A stretch of 64,000 bases of DNA from Gonocerus acuteangulatus. Lineage: Eukaryota; Arthropoda; Insecta; Hemiptera; Coreidae. Under the pieces are notes generated by a model that was not told where the DNA came from, did not search any database, and saw only the letters and a program-made list of their open reading frames with translations. The DNA lies in assembly GCA_946811695.1 (NCBI GenBank), contig OX328132.1:97030022-97094021 (forward strand), given 5' to 3'. Positions 33,003-44,423 of this stretch are shown one piece after another. Numbering within the stretch: the stretch's first letter is position 1; the number at the start of each line of letters is the position of its first letter. A program made the translations under genes and the position numbers.

Positions 33003-33226
33003 CTTCATCCGAGCCTCCAACCCAGACGAGAGAGGCTCCACCCGAGACGAGCCCTAAACGTTTAATGCACCACTCGAGGCAAGCCTTAAACATTTAAGGC
33101 ACCACTCGAGGCGAGCCTTAAACGTTTAAGCCTGTATTCTAAGCGTGCCCTAAAAGTTTAAGGCTCCACTAAAGCCGTTCTCTCCAAGCTTGAGCCTCCA
33201 TCCAAACTTTCGTCGAGTTCTGTGAC
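33003..33226. repeat. 32-bp minisatellite, about 5-7 units
   Basis: Units of exactly 32 bp start at 33,035, 33,067, 33,099, 33,131 and 33,163, around CACTCGAGGCGAGCCTTAAA. Central units differ at 2 positions, outer units at many. More diverged units flank on both sides. Confidence 0.85.
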
Positions 33227-33229
33227 CCC

Positions 33230-33713
33230 AGTCTGCAGGATCCAAACCTTAAAGCGATTGTGGTACGTTCTTACATTCTACATAAAACAAATATTGAGCA
33301 GCCTGCTGGCTGAAAGCTATCACGGAACCAATTGGAGACATTACGAAGAAGATAACATAAAAAATGATTAATAGAAACTCATAAGATGTGATGTAAGGAT
33401 AAAGGTAGTCATGCCGTAGAGTGGGGTCTTAGGAGATTAATTTTAGATAGCTCTGATGGTAGTTACGCAAGGGGATGAGGTATGGAGCGGAGGTTCCAAC
33501 AAAGCAAGCTGAGGCAGGGCACCAAGGTCGACTCTTTCTTAACTACCCAAAACTCAATATCGCAGTTCTCTTGTAATAGCAATTATGTTTTATCATAAGG
33601 TGGATTCATTTATTTCGTGTAGACATAACGACGAAAACGGCCACAAAGGCTGTAAATAAAATAATTAACATTATTTCATGGTGCGCAAACAAATCTTTCA
33701 GACATTAAAACGC

Positions 33714-33715
<2 letters not shown>
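33230..33715. other. Sequence without recognised gene
   Basis: Nothing supported. Confidence 0.35.
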
Positions 33716-33717
<2 letters not shown>

Positions 33718-33769
<52 letters not shown>

Positions 33770-33893
33770 TGGGTGTTTTTTCATGATTTGTGAGTATTGA
33801 AACGTGGAAACTTGTAGTAGGATTACATTGTTAGGTTGACGTGACATGCGGGTTTCCAGCCTATGTAAGGAGCGAGAAAACGCGCTAAAACCT
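33718..33893 (-). mobile_element. Family A T1 end with TA array
   Basis: A TA array at 33,718-33,764 is followed by a diverged T1 module ending AAAACGCGCTAAAACC. No body is attached on the left, so this is a truncated copy. Confidence 0.65.
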
Positions 33894-33899
33894 AAACAT

Positions 33900-35110
33900 T
33901 TTATTTATATTTATACATTATTTATTAAAATAATTATCAAATGTATTCATCTGAAAAATGAAGAAATCTTCATTATCTTTTTATTTTAATTTATCCCTTC
34001 TTTTTTACATATTAATAATTCTTGTAGCCTACAAAAATATATTACTTGTAAATTGAAGTAACTAAAAATCAGCAGCAGAATTTCCACACATAAATTTCAT
34101 AAGATAAATCTCGTTCATAAGACACAACTAAACAAAAAGCTACATTTTTGTGAATGATAACACTGCTGTTATTGCAGAAACAACTTCTTGTAATAGGGGT
34201 TACAAGCCCCATTAAACAGCCTTTCCTAGAATACGACCTGCTTATCACCTAGTATATGATGTTTGAAAATGAAGGTTTAAATATCCCGCTCTCCACCGTT
34301 TTTTTGTTGTTGTTGTTTTTTTTTTTTTTTTGGACTTTTTGTAATTTGCTGGAAGGAAAAATATGTAATTTCTGATTAATACGGTTGTTACTAATGACCT
34401 TAGGAGCCAACCCGTCTATTTTTTTAAAATATTAACTGCTAAACTATCGAAAAGTTTAAAATAGATCACGATAGATTTCATTAGATCTTTTAGTGGCCTA
34501 CTGACCTGCTCGGAAAGTATCAAAAAATACAAGCCTTGTTTTTGGATATTTTCTCCCCTCATGAGAACAATGCCAACGTTTCACATGCCTTTACATCCGA
34601 AATAAAAAAATAATAATTGTTTCAGCTTTTCGTAAGAAATATTAAGGAACAAACTTATTAGTGTTCATTTTTCACCTTGCTTAGGAATGTGATTAGTAAA
34701 TCAGCTCCTGCGTAACAGAAGTTTTTAATAAAAAATGAAAGATTATCTTACAGAATTAGTGAGCAGCAGTAATAAAATGACTAGATACGTACAAGCGATA
34801 TAATGTTAAAATTTCCACTTTCAAATATACATAAGAGGGCTTCATTGGAATCCGGTAGTACACTACTGAAAAGTATAGAAGTGAGATAAGTAATCTTGAT
34901 CTTACATAATCGCTACTTTACGCCAATTACTGCTCATTGTAATTCATATCTTCTCTACGGATCCTTCCCAGGCTTAATTACCGTATGAAGGATCATAGCG
35001 TAATTATATTATTTGAATTTCGTATAGCTAATGACATACTCTTATGATTTATAATGTGCATACCTTAGTTAAGTTGACAGTGATCACAGAATTCCTAGAT
35101 ATAATTCTTG
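33900..35110. other. AT-rich sequence without recognised gene
   Basis: Poly(T) with TTG repeats at about 34,301-34,331. No other structure. Confidence 0.4.
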
Positions 35111-35125
35111 AACTATAACTCTATT

Positions 35126-35178
35126 GGTGCTAATGACCTTAGCAGTAGATGCACCAAACAAATAAATAAAATAAAATT
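35126..35178 (+). mobile_element. Tail-only SINE insertion with 10-bp TSD
   Basis: It starts exactly at GGTGCTAATGACC, includes GATGCACC and an A-rich tail with AAAT repeats. Perfect duplications TAACTCTATT lie at 35,116-35,125 and 35,179-35,188. Confidence 0.88.
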
Positions 35179-35400
35179 TAACTCTATTCAAGCGACTTAA
35201 TGACGATTCTTCAAGTTTTGAATTGCGTGAGTTAGTACGTCAGTTGCGCAAAAACGGCAGAACATACGAACCTGCATAGCTATATACATATGCAGGGGGT
35301 CCCCAAAATAAAAGGCCTAACTTCCGGAGTCAATGCAGTATGAAAAAAACAAAGAAAAAAAGTCCTTTGGTATATGCCTCGTTTTTGCTTTGGACCTGAA

Positions 35401-35402
<2 letters not shown>

Positions 35403-35433
<31 letters not shown>

Positions 35434-35530
35434 GCGGGCCCTAAATGGACCTGCAAACTAATGCTGAAGCCGGAACTCGAATCCGCATCTCACGCATGAG
35501 ATTCCAAGGCTTTTGCCACAGAACCAGCGA
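35403..35530 (-). mobile_element. tRNA-like SINE head with adjacent poly(A)
   Basis: On the minus strand CGCTGGTTCTGTGGCAAAAG (A box 35,516-35,526) and GATTCGAGTTCC (B box 35,472-35,483) form a tRNA-like promoter pair. A 29-A run lies at 35,403-35,431 on the plus strand. This head differs from the SINE at 10,559. Confidence 0.55.
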
Positions 35531-35533
35531 ACA

Positions 35534-35559
35534 GACACACACACACACACACACACACT
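35534..35559. repeat. (CA)n microsatellite
   Basis: CA repeat between the SINE head and the next SINE tail. Confidence 0.9.
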
Positions 35560-35603
35560 TTTTTTTTTACGGCGCATCGACATAATTCTTGGCCATTAGC
35601 ACC

Positions 35604-35605
<2 letters not shown>
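35560..35605 (-). mobile_element. Tail-only SINE fragment
   Basis: On the minus strand CGGTGCTAATGGCC...GATGCGCCGT plus A tail, abutting a TA array. A 6-nt longer loop (AAGAATTATGTC) is shared only with the copy at 38,582. Confidence 0.75.
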
Positions 35606-35654
<49 letters not shown>

Positions 35655-35804
35655 TATAAATGGAAATTTCAACGACTGTTATTTTCGTGATCTATGTGTT
35701 CTGAAGAGTGGAATTTTCTAGTCGGCACACCCAGATATCGTCATCGGGTCCATGTCGTAAGTAAGGATTTCCTTCCTATCGAGGGAGGCAGAAAACGTGC
35801 TACC
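35606..35804 (-). mobile_element. Family A T1 end with TA array
   Basis: The TA array (35,606-35,645) is followed by GTTATTTTCGTGATC, TTTTCTAGTCGGCAC and a degraded T1 hairpin. No body attached. Confidence 0.65.
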
Positions 35805-35809
35805 AAAAG

Positions 35810-36475
35810 GAAAATTGGTCCCTCAAAATTAGGTGTTTTTTCCCCAATAAAATTAAACATAAAAAAAATGTTGGGTCAGCTGTTCATTATAAATATTAAA
35901 GAGAAAAATTATAAATGTTCATTTTATATTCTATACATAAGTTATTTAAAGAAAAGACTTCAGCGTAAAATAACCAACAAGCAGAGGAATGTGCTTAGTT
36001 TTGCAGCTTGTCCGTGATGGAATTTTGTTTTCAACAAATACATCGTAAAAATTTAGTAAGGAAAATTTCTCACAATTAATTATACGAACTGCTAGCCGCA
36101 ATACATTTTCTTATGACGAATTATCTTGCAGCTTGAAGACGAATTGAAAAACTTTGTCTGAGTTTATATGAGAGATGAGGTCATAGGCACACAAGGCCTT
36201 CGGTAGATGACAACGCTCCCACAGTTGTAAGGCCACAGCGAAACCACACAATCTTCTTAGACAATATTCAGGAGTGTTTAGCCTCTCAGAGATTCTCCAG
36301 TGTGAGAAAAAGTGTCTAGTATACATTTTCCTAGTGAATGAAGCCGAGTTTACCAGTAGTCAACCAATTTTATTGTGATCCTGGAGCAGCTTTTCGTATA
36401 CTTTCTCGAAAACAGTTGCGTCATCGTGATAAGTGGGAGGTCCACTTATAGGTGTCAATAGGAAGATAGGTTCAT
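35810..36475. other. Sequence without recognised gene
   Basis: Plus frame 35,694-36,017 and minus frame 36,111-36,326 show no recognised domain. Confidence 0.35.
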
Positions 36476-36540
36476 ATATATATATGTGTGTGTGTGTGTT
36501 CTTTATGCGGCATTCTCCATGCTGTCTGTTTTTTAGTGTG

Positions 36541-36575
36541 ATATTTCGCAGAAATCCTATTCTGCTTCTTCGGAC
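36541..36575 (-). other. Hammerhead-like stem motif
   Basis: On the minus strand CCGAAGA is followed by a stem GCAGAA/TTTCTGC and then GAAA. It lacks the U of the CUGANGA core, so activity is unlikely. It resembles the motif at 44,424-44,460 in spacing. Confidence 0.4.
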
Positions 36576-36794
36576 GGTTGTCCTTTTTTCACTTTTTAAG
36601 TTTGTTATTTTTAAAATAACCTATAATAGATTGAGCTTATTTCAACATATAGCGCTTTCAGATATGCATTCTTGTAGCGTCGCCTGTTGACAATGTGTAG
36701 AGCCGATGGAACTGTTTTGAAGCTTTTCTTCGTCTTGCTGCGAACTATCTGTGTCTTTTCTCTGTACTTAGAACTGTAAAAGGAAGATTAGCAG

Positions 36795-36797
<3 letters not shown>

Positions 36798-36857
<60 letters not shown>
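36798..36857. repeat. (TA)n microsatellite, left of B3
   Basis: TA run directly abutting GGGGAAGG. Confidence 0.92.
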
Positions 36858-36860
<3 letters not shown>

Positions 36861-37168
36861 GAAGGTGTTGTACCTTTGACCACTTTACAAAAATTAATTT
36901 TTCTTTGCTTGAATATTGCAGCTAAATTCATTTTTTTTTATGTCATTGTAATTAGTATTCTATTGCTTATCATATTCAATGTTTTCAAGGTTCTAGCTTT
37001 AGATTTAATATTTTTTATTATTTTTTTAAAAAAATAATCGTAAAGTGGCCAAAGGTACATGTAGTTGTACCTTTGACCATGGGGTGTTGTACCTCTGACC
37101 ACGTAAAAACAACACACCAATACAGAAAAAAAATTGCATTCAGTAATATTGTAAATAATTGTAAGTTT

Positions 37169-37212
37169 CTGGTGCTAATGACCTTAGCAGTAGATGCACC
37201 AAACAAAAAAAA
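37169..37212 (+). mobile_element. Tail-only SINE insertion with 12-bp TSD
   Basis: CTGGTGCTAATGACC...GATGCACC followed by A-rich sequence, only 44 bp long. Perfect duplications AATTGTAAGTTT lie at 37,157-37,168 and 37,213-37,224. It postdates the B3 element it interrupts. Confidence 0.9.
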
Positions 37213-37330
37213 AATTGTAAGTTTAATAAATACAGGACAAGGATGTAAGCATAATAACAAAGCTATTATTGATATTATGTTATGCTTAATATGCTGAAAA
37301 ATCCTGCCTAATCGATAAACGTTTTAACTG

Positions 37331-37925
37331 TCAAGCAGATCCACTAGCAGTAGTTGGGTATGGAAGTTTAGCCACAATGTCTTCAACATCAATATCATAC
37401 AAAGTTTCTTCTTCTCTCGTAAACTTGTCTCTTAAAGTTTGTTTTTGCAAATATTGGATCTTAAACATTGGACATTTAATACCACAGATCTCTGCGACTA
37501 AATATGTAATAGTCTTTTTACTTTTATTTTTAAGAATTATAAAATTTCCTTTTACCAAATCAAATTTTTCAAATTGTTGCTGTCTTCTACGAAACTCGCG
37601 ACATTTATCAGACAGAGATCAGCGTCACTTTCTCCTGAAGAAATTTCGGTGTCAGTATCAGAATCTGAACTGTCATTAGAATAATTTTCTTTTTATTTAC
37701 CACTTTCTTAGGAAGAGGTTTATTTGTATGTGGTGTTTTACGTTTAGGGTGGTGCTTTTGTTTCTTTTTTCAGCTTCAATAATTAGATTTTCAGAAATAT
37801 CTGTCAGGATAGGAGGTTTCCCTTTAGGCCGGCCCCTATTTGACGTTTTCCTTGCCTGCGTTTTTTGATGAGACCTTACAACTTGAGGTGTAACGATAAG
37901 GGGCAATAGGTTCGAACTGCTACAC
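37331..37925 (-). pseudogene. Transposase C-terminal third (pogo/Tigger type), broken
   Basis: The upstream piece (37,697-37,906) reads RGRPKGKPPILTDISEN, the linker typical after the DDE_1 domain. An acidic segment SDSDTDTEISSGESD follows in another frame. The downstream piece (37,331-37,558) reads VKGNFIILKNKSKKTITYL and ends TLYDIDVEDIVAKLPYPT, the conserved C-terminal module. Two frameshifts separate them. The DNA-binding and catalytic parts are missing, so it cannot be active. Confidence 0.78.
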
Positions 37926-38511
37926 TGAGGATAGATAAAGTCAGTTTAAACTTATTTCATTTATTATTTTTTAAATTCTTTGAACAATTGAAGCAACCAA
38001 CTTAACTAACTCCATTAATTATTTTTTAAAAAGTTGTAGCAGAAGAACATAAAAGTTGAATTATGAAAAAATTATTCAGGTGTGTTGTACCTTTGACCTG
38101 GTCAAAGAAACACCAACTTGTCGTGGTCAGAGGTATAACACCCTGGTAGTGCAAATTAAAAAGGTGCTGAAAATTTTAGGGTTAAGAGAAATCAATTTCA
38201 GAAGCTACACCATATTTCTTATTGTAATAGCTACTTTGACAAATGATTTCCATCTAAAAAGACATAATACAAACAATATTATGAGGCAAAACGTAATCAA
38301 TAAATAACTTACATTTTTATGATAGAAATGGATAAGTATTTTTTGCAAGAATCCTCTTTGACTTGAATAATCCAAAGTAGGTTACACAAGCGCTTTAGTT
38401 AAGGAGCTAAACACTAATTACACCAAAATTTATGAAGTGTTGCTACGTGCCGCGACAGCCTCGGTGGTCAAAGGTACAAGACGGTCAGAGGTACAACACA
38501 ACACCTTCCCC

Positions 38512-38513
<2 letters not shown>

Positions 38514-38578
<65 letters not shown>
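38514..38578. repeat. (TA)n microsatellite, right of B3
   Basis: TA run after the terminal CCCC. Confidence 0.92.
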
Positions 38579-38581
<3 letters not shown>

Positions 38582-38625
38582 CTTTTTTTTACGGCGCATG
38601 GACATAATTCTTGGCCATTAGCGCC

Positions 38626-38626
<1 letters not shown>
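38582..38626 (-). mobile_element. Tail-only SINE fragment between two TA arrays
   Basis: On the minus strand CGGCGCTAATGGCC...CATGCGCCGT plus A tail. TA repeats on both sides suggest insertion into a TA array, so the target duplication is hidden by TA. Confidence 0.75.

Positions 38627-38628
<2 letters not shown>

Positions 38629-38679
<51 letters not shown>
38629..38679. repeat. (TA)n microsatellite
   Basis: Continuation of the TA array beyond the SINE tail. Confidence 0.92.
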
Positions 38680-38680
<1 letters not shown>

Positions 38681-38689
38681 AAACTCTAG

Positions 38690-39170
38690 AAGGCGATTCT
38701 AGACATAATTTCTAACAAAAACGTTCATTGGTCCGATTCCGAAGGGAACAGCAGTTATCTCCAATTTTCTGTTTTTTTAACGTAGACATATGTTTTAATG
38801 AATAAAAACAGATTCCTCAAACGCTGGTCAAGATAATTAAATTCTAATTATGCTATGATAAAACAGGCAAAATTTGCTTAAGTAAACATTGATTTAATTA
38901 ATTAAATCCATTAATAGAAGATACTTTCTGGCAGTCCAATAACGCACTTCAGTTTTTCTCGATGAATCAGTGGTTTCTCGCGAATGTTTTCCTTAGGTCC
39001 TCTAACAAACTACACATTCACTACTAACAGGAACACTTCTACACTTAGTATGCACTAAATCTCTGCAAATGAAGTGGACGTTTATTGAGGGATATATTGA
39101 AGGATTGACTTCCTTTTGACAGAAAATATAAAATTGAGTTTTGTTACATTCAAATACCTTGTGTGAAGAA
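38690..39170. other. AT-rich sequence without recognised gene
   Basis: Nothing supported. It could hold the 3' end of the minus-strand model that follows. Confidence 0.35.
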
Positions 39171-39171
39171 A

Positions 39172-40041
39172 TTATGAATCGCTCATTTTGTATTGCCAAA
39201 CTGTGGGAATCCATTGTTCAGTCCGGAAGCAATAAAACGTAACTGAAAGAAATTGTTGGAAAAGTTTTTCATTTGAGAGATATGTCACGTTTTGTGTTTC
39301 CCAAAATTGATTTATCTTTTGCGTGATGCAATTGATAATTACAAATTTGAAATTTGCCCCAGTCTTGAAATTAGTCAAAACCCAGTCTTTAGTGAATTCA
39401 TTATTTATATCAATCAAAGTTGTATCAGTCCTAGTAAATACACTTTTTTTGGGCGTTGAAGGCAATTCAACCACTTGGGTCATTGTTGCCTATTTATAAT
39501 TGTGCCATTCAAAATCCAGTTACCTAATAGTGTAGAAGAATGTAATGCTTGGAACAAAATATTTTATGAAATCAGTATATTCGTATCAAGTTATTTTGCA
39601 GAGACAAAATAAAATAAAGATTATTAAATAATAAAATATACTTTAAAAGAAAGTAAATACACACACGCACGCACGCACACACACACACACACAACCCAAT
39701 TATTATTTACACACATACGTAATATACTCTTAAGGGAGTTAATTAGAAGTGTGGTGTGATACTTACGAAATAATTGAAGGCCATAAGTAGTTTCACTGGG
39801 CACGAAAACAAGAAAAACATGTTTTTCTACTCCCATATATTTGTCTTTTATTGCTAAGTATACGAAGAGCGAGTGCTTACCTATACAATCCAGTACATTT
39901 TCAGGCCTCAAATAACCAATTTTCGTGGTGTTCTTGTTAAAAGAAAAATTCTTGCAGTTGATTGGAATAAATAATTCTCTTAATGCATATAGCCAAATAG
40001 AACATTTATATGGTAAAAATTGGAACATTTTCAGTAAGTTC
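39172..40041 (-). CDS. Possible spliced gene of unknown family
   Basis: Three minus-strand segments join in one frame. Exon a (40,041-39,881) follows an acceptor TATCTCTAG and ends ...RPENVLDCI before a donor GTAAGC. Exon b is only 29 bp (39,795-39,767), between acceptor TTTTCGTGCCCAG and donor GTAAGTATC, encoding VKLLMAFNYF. Exon c (39,489-39,172) starts ATMTQVVELPSTPKK after a weak ATAAATAG acceptor and ends in a TAA stop. The first intron would be 85 nt. No domain is recognised. An ATG at 40,028 could start it, or more exons lie upstream. The last acceptor is the weakest link, and chance cannot be excluded. Confidence 0.33.
39659..39692. repeat. (CA)n microsatellite
   Basis: ACACACACGCACGCACGCAC then CA repeats, within the proposed second intron of the gene model. 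Confidence 0.9.
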
Positions 40042-40144
40042 CTAGAGATAGTATGTAATTATAGGAAACAGATCTTAGGGTATTTTAAGTTTCAAGCTTT
40101 TATACACAGTTTAAGTATATATTTATTTATATTTTTCGGATGAG

Positions 40145-41140
40145 TTTTTTGTTGTTATCATTAAATGTAAAATTTATTACTATATTCTGTTGTTATTTTC
40201 TTCATATATCTGATTCAAGAAAGTATGATTATGGCTTGTTTTAGTGAAATAGTTTAATTTAGTCGATTGCTATTGTCCGTAAGAGTTTTATAGTTTTAAT
40301 TGCTCGTTATTTATATATTTAGTCTTTATTACTGTAGAGATTTTCTATTACTGTAGACTCTTATGAATCATTAACATGTGAAGTTTATTATTATTTATAT
40401 TTAAGTTTTATTTACACTTCTTTTTGCATGAAAATTTTTAATGTTTCACGTATCATGTTGTTCCTTGAAATGGGAATTTGAAAATGGTGAAACCGTCGGG
40501 AATATTTCCCTTAAAATTTCGCGCATGCGGAATGGAACTATTCCGTCTATCTGAACGGGCTATAAAAAGTATTAATTAAATTTCTCTACGAATTGACAAT
40601 GACGGAGGCAGGAGAACGCGAAGATCATATGCTTTATTATTCAAAACACAATTCCTTATCAGAATAGACCACTGGTCAGAATGCGCTTATCTTAAGAATG
40701 CGTAGTTATTGATTTTCAGTTGGTACGTCAATAGTTAGTTCAATGACTCGCTTTAAACGTAGTTTCCGTACGAGTCCAACATGTGCTGCGAACCTTGAAG
40801 GGGGAAGTAAAGAAAAATTCACATGGTAGCTGAGGAAGGTTGAAGCCGCCGAACCGAGACTTCCTGTACCTCCAGCAGCTAGCTTCCCCTTACTACACTT
40901 ATGTTATTATCAACCTTGGCTATCTCTCTCCAGTTGTCTGAACAGCACCATTCAGTTTCATGTCAGAGGCATTTCTCTCGATGAAGATTTAGCGGGCTTT
41001 CACCCAAAAACCACTTCTGAACTTGGCAAACTTTGAGATCATTGGTGAATCAACATTGTTTTGTGCATTTATAGATTTTACGAAAAATGTATGTTATGTA
41101 TTGTAATTTTAGGTCTAATGTTGCTCTCTGATATTATTTT
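40145..41140. other. Sequence without recognised gene
   Basis: Nothing supported. Not enough signal to extend the gene model upstream. Confidence 0.35.
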
Positions 41141-41142
41141 TA

Positions 41143-41235
41143 AAAAGTCCGACTAGCAAGAACTGCGTCATCAAAGGGCGTTTCCATAACGCTCCTATCC
41201 CTAGTGTCCTTTAGAGAGCCTAGAATAAGTATAGT
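41143..41235 (+). mobile_element. Isolated family A terminus
   Basis: GTCCGACTAGCAAGAACTGC with the following CCTATCCCTAGTGTCCTTTAG matches the GTCCGAC end of family A. A body cannot be traced. Confidence 0.6.
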
Positions 41236-41499
41236 TATTATTTGGTAAAAATTAAAACTCCTATTCAATTTGAATCTTGAAGAGAGTTAGATTTTAGCCG
41301 CCATTGACATACAGTAGTTAATATTCTTCACTCGGCCTCTTTGACTTCCGCTTGGAAAAATCTATGACAACACAACCCAAAAAACACGGCCTGAATGACC
41401 AAATATATATGATTATAGATATGGTGAGTTTTAATGATGGCCCAATTAGTCGTCCACATGTGGCTTACATGTGAGTCTGTTGTCAAGCAGTAATCTCAG

Positions 41500-41903
41500 G
41501 CAAAGAACCTCATTTGACATTGGTAATTGGCGGCTGGCTCTCAAGAATAATATAGTCTCTGGTCCCGACCCCCATTTCGAGCTTCTGAAGTTTTCTGAAG
41601 CTTTTGATGGGGACAATATACCATCGGACTGGGGAGAGGCCACTATAGTGCGAAGTTATTAGAAGAAATAGACCGAAATGTGAAAATTATTGAGGTATAG
41701 AGCTTCTCCCCAACTTGAATAAGATCCTGTCCGTGCCTATCGAGAGGCTGATGGAGAGGGGTGAGGCTATACTGAAAGAATACCTGAGCGGCTTTCGCCT
41801 GTGGAGATCAACTACAGATGACTTATTTTAAACCAGGAAAATCCTTGGAAATGCTTACGATTATAATACGGATGTGCATAGATTGTTAGTTTTAATTGGC
41901 GCC
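41500..41903 (+). pseudogene. LINE reverse transcriptase relic
   Basis: The first frame reads SGPDPHFELLKFSEAF...PSDWGEATIV, matching the P-G-P-D and W-x-x-A-x-I-V motifs of LINE RTs. After a frameshift it continues NKILSVPIERLMERGE, then EYLSGFRLWRSTTDDLF, a stop, and DYNTDVHRLLVLIGA. GFR-x-x-RST-x-D is the conserved RT finger/palm block, and the last segment occupies the place of the D-x-K-x-A-F-D region. The element is dead: at least one frameshift and one stop. RTE- or CR1-like; clade uncertain. Confidence 0.75.
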
Positions 41904-43815
41904 TGGAGATGAAGACTCGAAGACATGCACGCTTCTTATGAGTGTATAAAAGCTCAAGGTGCTTCTGTATTTGTTGGAATCGTGTAGAGGGACCAAAGGA
42001 AGAGAGATACATTGCTGTATCATTGGCATAGGTTGTTTTATGTGTAAAATCGTGGTATTAAGAGCAAATCGCGACTGTAATAACCCGGATTGTTGAATTA
42101 ATTGCTTGTTTCTCCATGGATCTTCAGTACTTGATAACGCCAATATGAAATCCACGTAAAATTTGGTCCAATGACCACAAGCACCTTTGGATGAAGAAGC
42201 CGAATATGGAGACCCAGCGAAGTTGCCTAAGACATAATAATATCCTGCTCTTTTCTGCTTTCTGACTATCTGACAAAGGGATGGTTTGTATTTAGGGATT
42301 ATGCGATTGGCTAAATAAACCGTGAAACAATACAAGATTGAGAGAGACAAGAGGACTCCGGAAAGTAGACAACCTGGGCAAATTGCAGGGGCCAATCACG
42401 ACGTCTTGACTCTTACATAAGATAGATCTTCAGAGAAGGGGGGGCTCTCTTACAACAGAGTTAGAATCTGTAGAACACAGCAACTACAATACTCCTGGCT
42501 CCTCGATTACAGGATAAGGCGCGGTAGGCCTCTTGATTTTTACATGGTTTCTCTACATCTATTCCTATAAGAAAATATGTTATTTTTATCCTAATAGGAT
42601 TGGATGGAGTGTAGTTCAGATTTTCAATCCATGACGCACGCCGACTGAAAGTACAGCGGAAAATCTTTTTTATTGTGAATTCCCAAAAGAATAAAGCAAT
42701 TAAAAATCATACTCTCATATCACCGTCCAGACAAGACACCAATGATTAGCAAAATTCATTCAGATGACGAACAATAAATAATGAATACAATATTATTTTT
42801 TATTTAACGCTTTGAACAATAATTATTTTATTAGTTATTAGTTGATAAATTAACTGACTAATGTCATTTTATGCATTCAAATTCGGGGTTCCGAGTATAT
42901 CTCTTGAAGGGACGAATGGATTTTCACGGTCAAACGATTCGTAGATTCTTTCTTTCCTAGGTTCGTGTGTACGAACGAACGTGCAAATTAATTTTACGAA
43001 TGAAAGTACGGATCTTTTTAACCTTGAAAATCTATTAACCCTCTAAGGAGTTAACGCAGAAAAACCAACGAAACGTTGGACTAGTATTGGTGTCTATTTT
43101 CACCACATTTCCATCGGAAAAGATCATCGTTTCGCAGAACAGTCCAGAAATAGCAAATAATGAGTAATGTATAATCAACAATTTCATCATTTAATTATTA
43201 ATTAATTAATATTTTGTATAATCAAAATAAATCAATTTGCTGCTTACTAAAAAAGTAATTAATGAATAAAATGTTATTGAATACAAAATTATTGAATAAT
43301 TTATTCTGAAAAACGTTTATTTAATAAAACCCAACTGTGAAAGACACTTTATGATTTTTATGAATCATACCACTTATAATTTTTTTTTTTTGGGGGGGGG
43401 GGAAACGTTTTTGCAAATTCAACATAAAAAGTAAATTTCGCTCTCCTTCCGGTCTGTATGTTCCACCTCCTATAGGTACGGAAATGAATGATATTGTCTT
43501 TTCAATCAAACAGGCTCAATTTTCGGCCTGAAACTTCTGGAATCTGGGAACTTCAAAGAATAAATGAAGGTCTGAAATTATTACCAGTTCCAAACAAAAG
43601 TTTCGAATTATTCAAAATGAAATCCTAATAAAAATGTGTAAAACATGTATATTATGATTATTATTTCATTTCTAATTAGTGGTAGAAAAGTGGAATGGTT
43701 CCATCGTGAAAAGAAGATCTTTTACATCCAATTCAACCCAATGTGATGGCTCAGTTCTAACTACTTTGAAAATTTCAGTTTCTTCTCGGTTTATCGTCTA
43801 TTTTTTTTTAATGTC
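41904..43815. other. Sequence without recognised gene
   Basis: A 167-codon minus frame (41,892-42,395) is the longest in the window but begins over the RT relic and has no recognised motif. A T/G homopolymer run lies at 43,381-43,402. Confidence 0.35.
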
Positions 43816-43824
43816 TGAGAAAGT

Positions 43825-43945
43825 GCCTTGAGGAAGCTGGCAGTATGACTAGAGAAACGTTGGTAAAGAAGTTAGTGACTCTGTAAATATTAGAAGATTA
43901 TCATGTTTGTAATGACTTGGACCGTGGATGTCTACAAGTTGAATA
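43825..43945 (+). other. Hammerhead-like motif, Penelope-like end
   Basis: GCCTTGAGGAAGCTGG, a loose stem, then AGAAACGTTGGTAAAG. The GAAACGTTGG part matches Penelope-like hammerhead 3' halves. The 5' core is imperfect (CTTGAGGA). Confidence 0.4.
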
Positions 43946-43949
43946 AACG

Positions 43950-44305
43950 TTTCTGTCCAGCTACTCCAGGTCATAAAATGGGGTCTCCATCGGAGGAATA
44001 GCTTCTAATGTGGAGGGTGCGCTAAAAACAAGGAAATAACATTATCATGTGCCAATGTTTACAACTAAACCATCGGGATATTTTTCGCTAATATACCCCC
44101 GAGGATTAAGAAAGCTTATGTTAATAGTCTACTGGAGATGTTGCTTGAAGACGAGCCCGAGGGAGAGAGTGAGAGATGTGGGCCATGTCAGGCTAACGGA
44201 ACTCGATGACATCACAGGCAGCGGCCCCCTCCTTTTCAATACATTCAAACTTTTCATCGCAAATGGTTGTAGTTTTGATCTGGCCTCATGATCCAATGAT
44301 GGACT
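43950..44305. other. Sequence without recognised gene
   Basis: An 80-codon plus frame at 44,049-44,291 has no recognised motif. Confidence 0.3.
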
Positions 44306-44306
44306 A

Positions 44307-44309
<3 letters not shown>

Positions 44310-44358
<49 letters not shown>

Positions 44359-44384
44359 TATAAATATATATATATATATATATA
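44310..44384. repeat. (TA)n microsatellite
   Basis: TA run with ATATAAATATATAAATA interruptions. Confidence 0.92.
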
Positions 44385-44423
44385 GTTTATCATTTGTCTC
44401 CAGCGGTTGCTTTTGTAACCGTT

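Larger units (their letters stand above)
36858..38511 (-). mobile_element. Tigger/pogo-like transposon, copy B3
   Basis: Ends GGGGAAGGTGTTGTACCTTT and CAACACCTTCCCC with TA on both sides. At 1,654 bp it keeps the longest transposase relic (37,331-37,925). A tail-only SINE is inserted at 37,169-37,212. Core motif GTTGTACCTYTGACC is repeated internally (37,065; 37,085; 38,083; 38,125). Confidence 0.85.

Noticed and set aside
33003..33226. CRISPR-like array
   Set aside because: Units are contiguous 32-bp repeats without unique spacers, in a eukaryotic context.
41892..42395. 167-codon minus frame, longest in the window
   Set aside because: It begins on the antisense side of a LINE RT relic, has no recognised motif, and its composition looks random.
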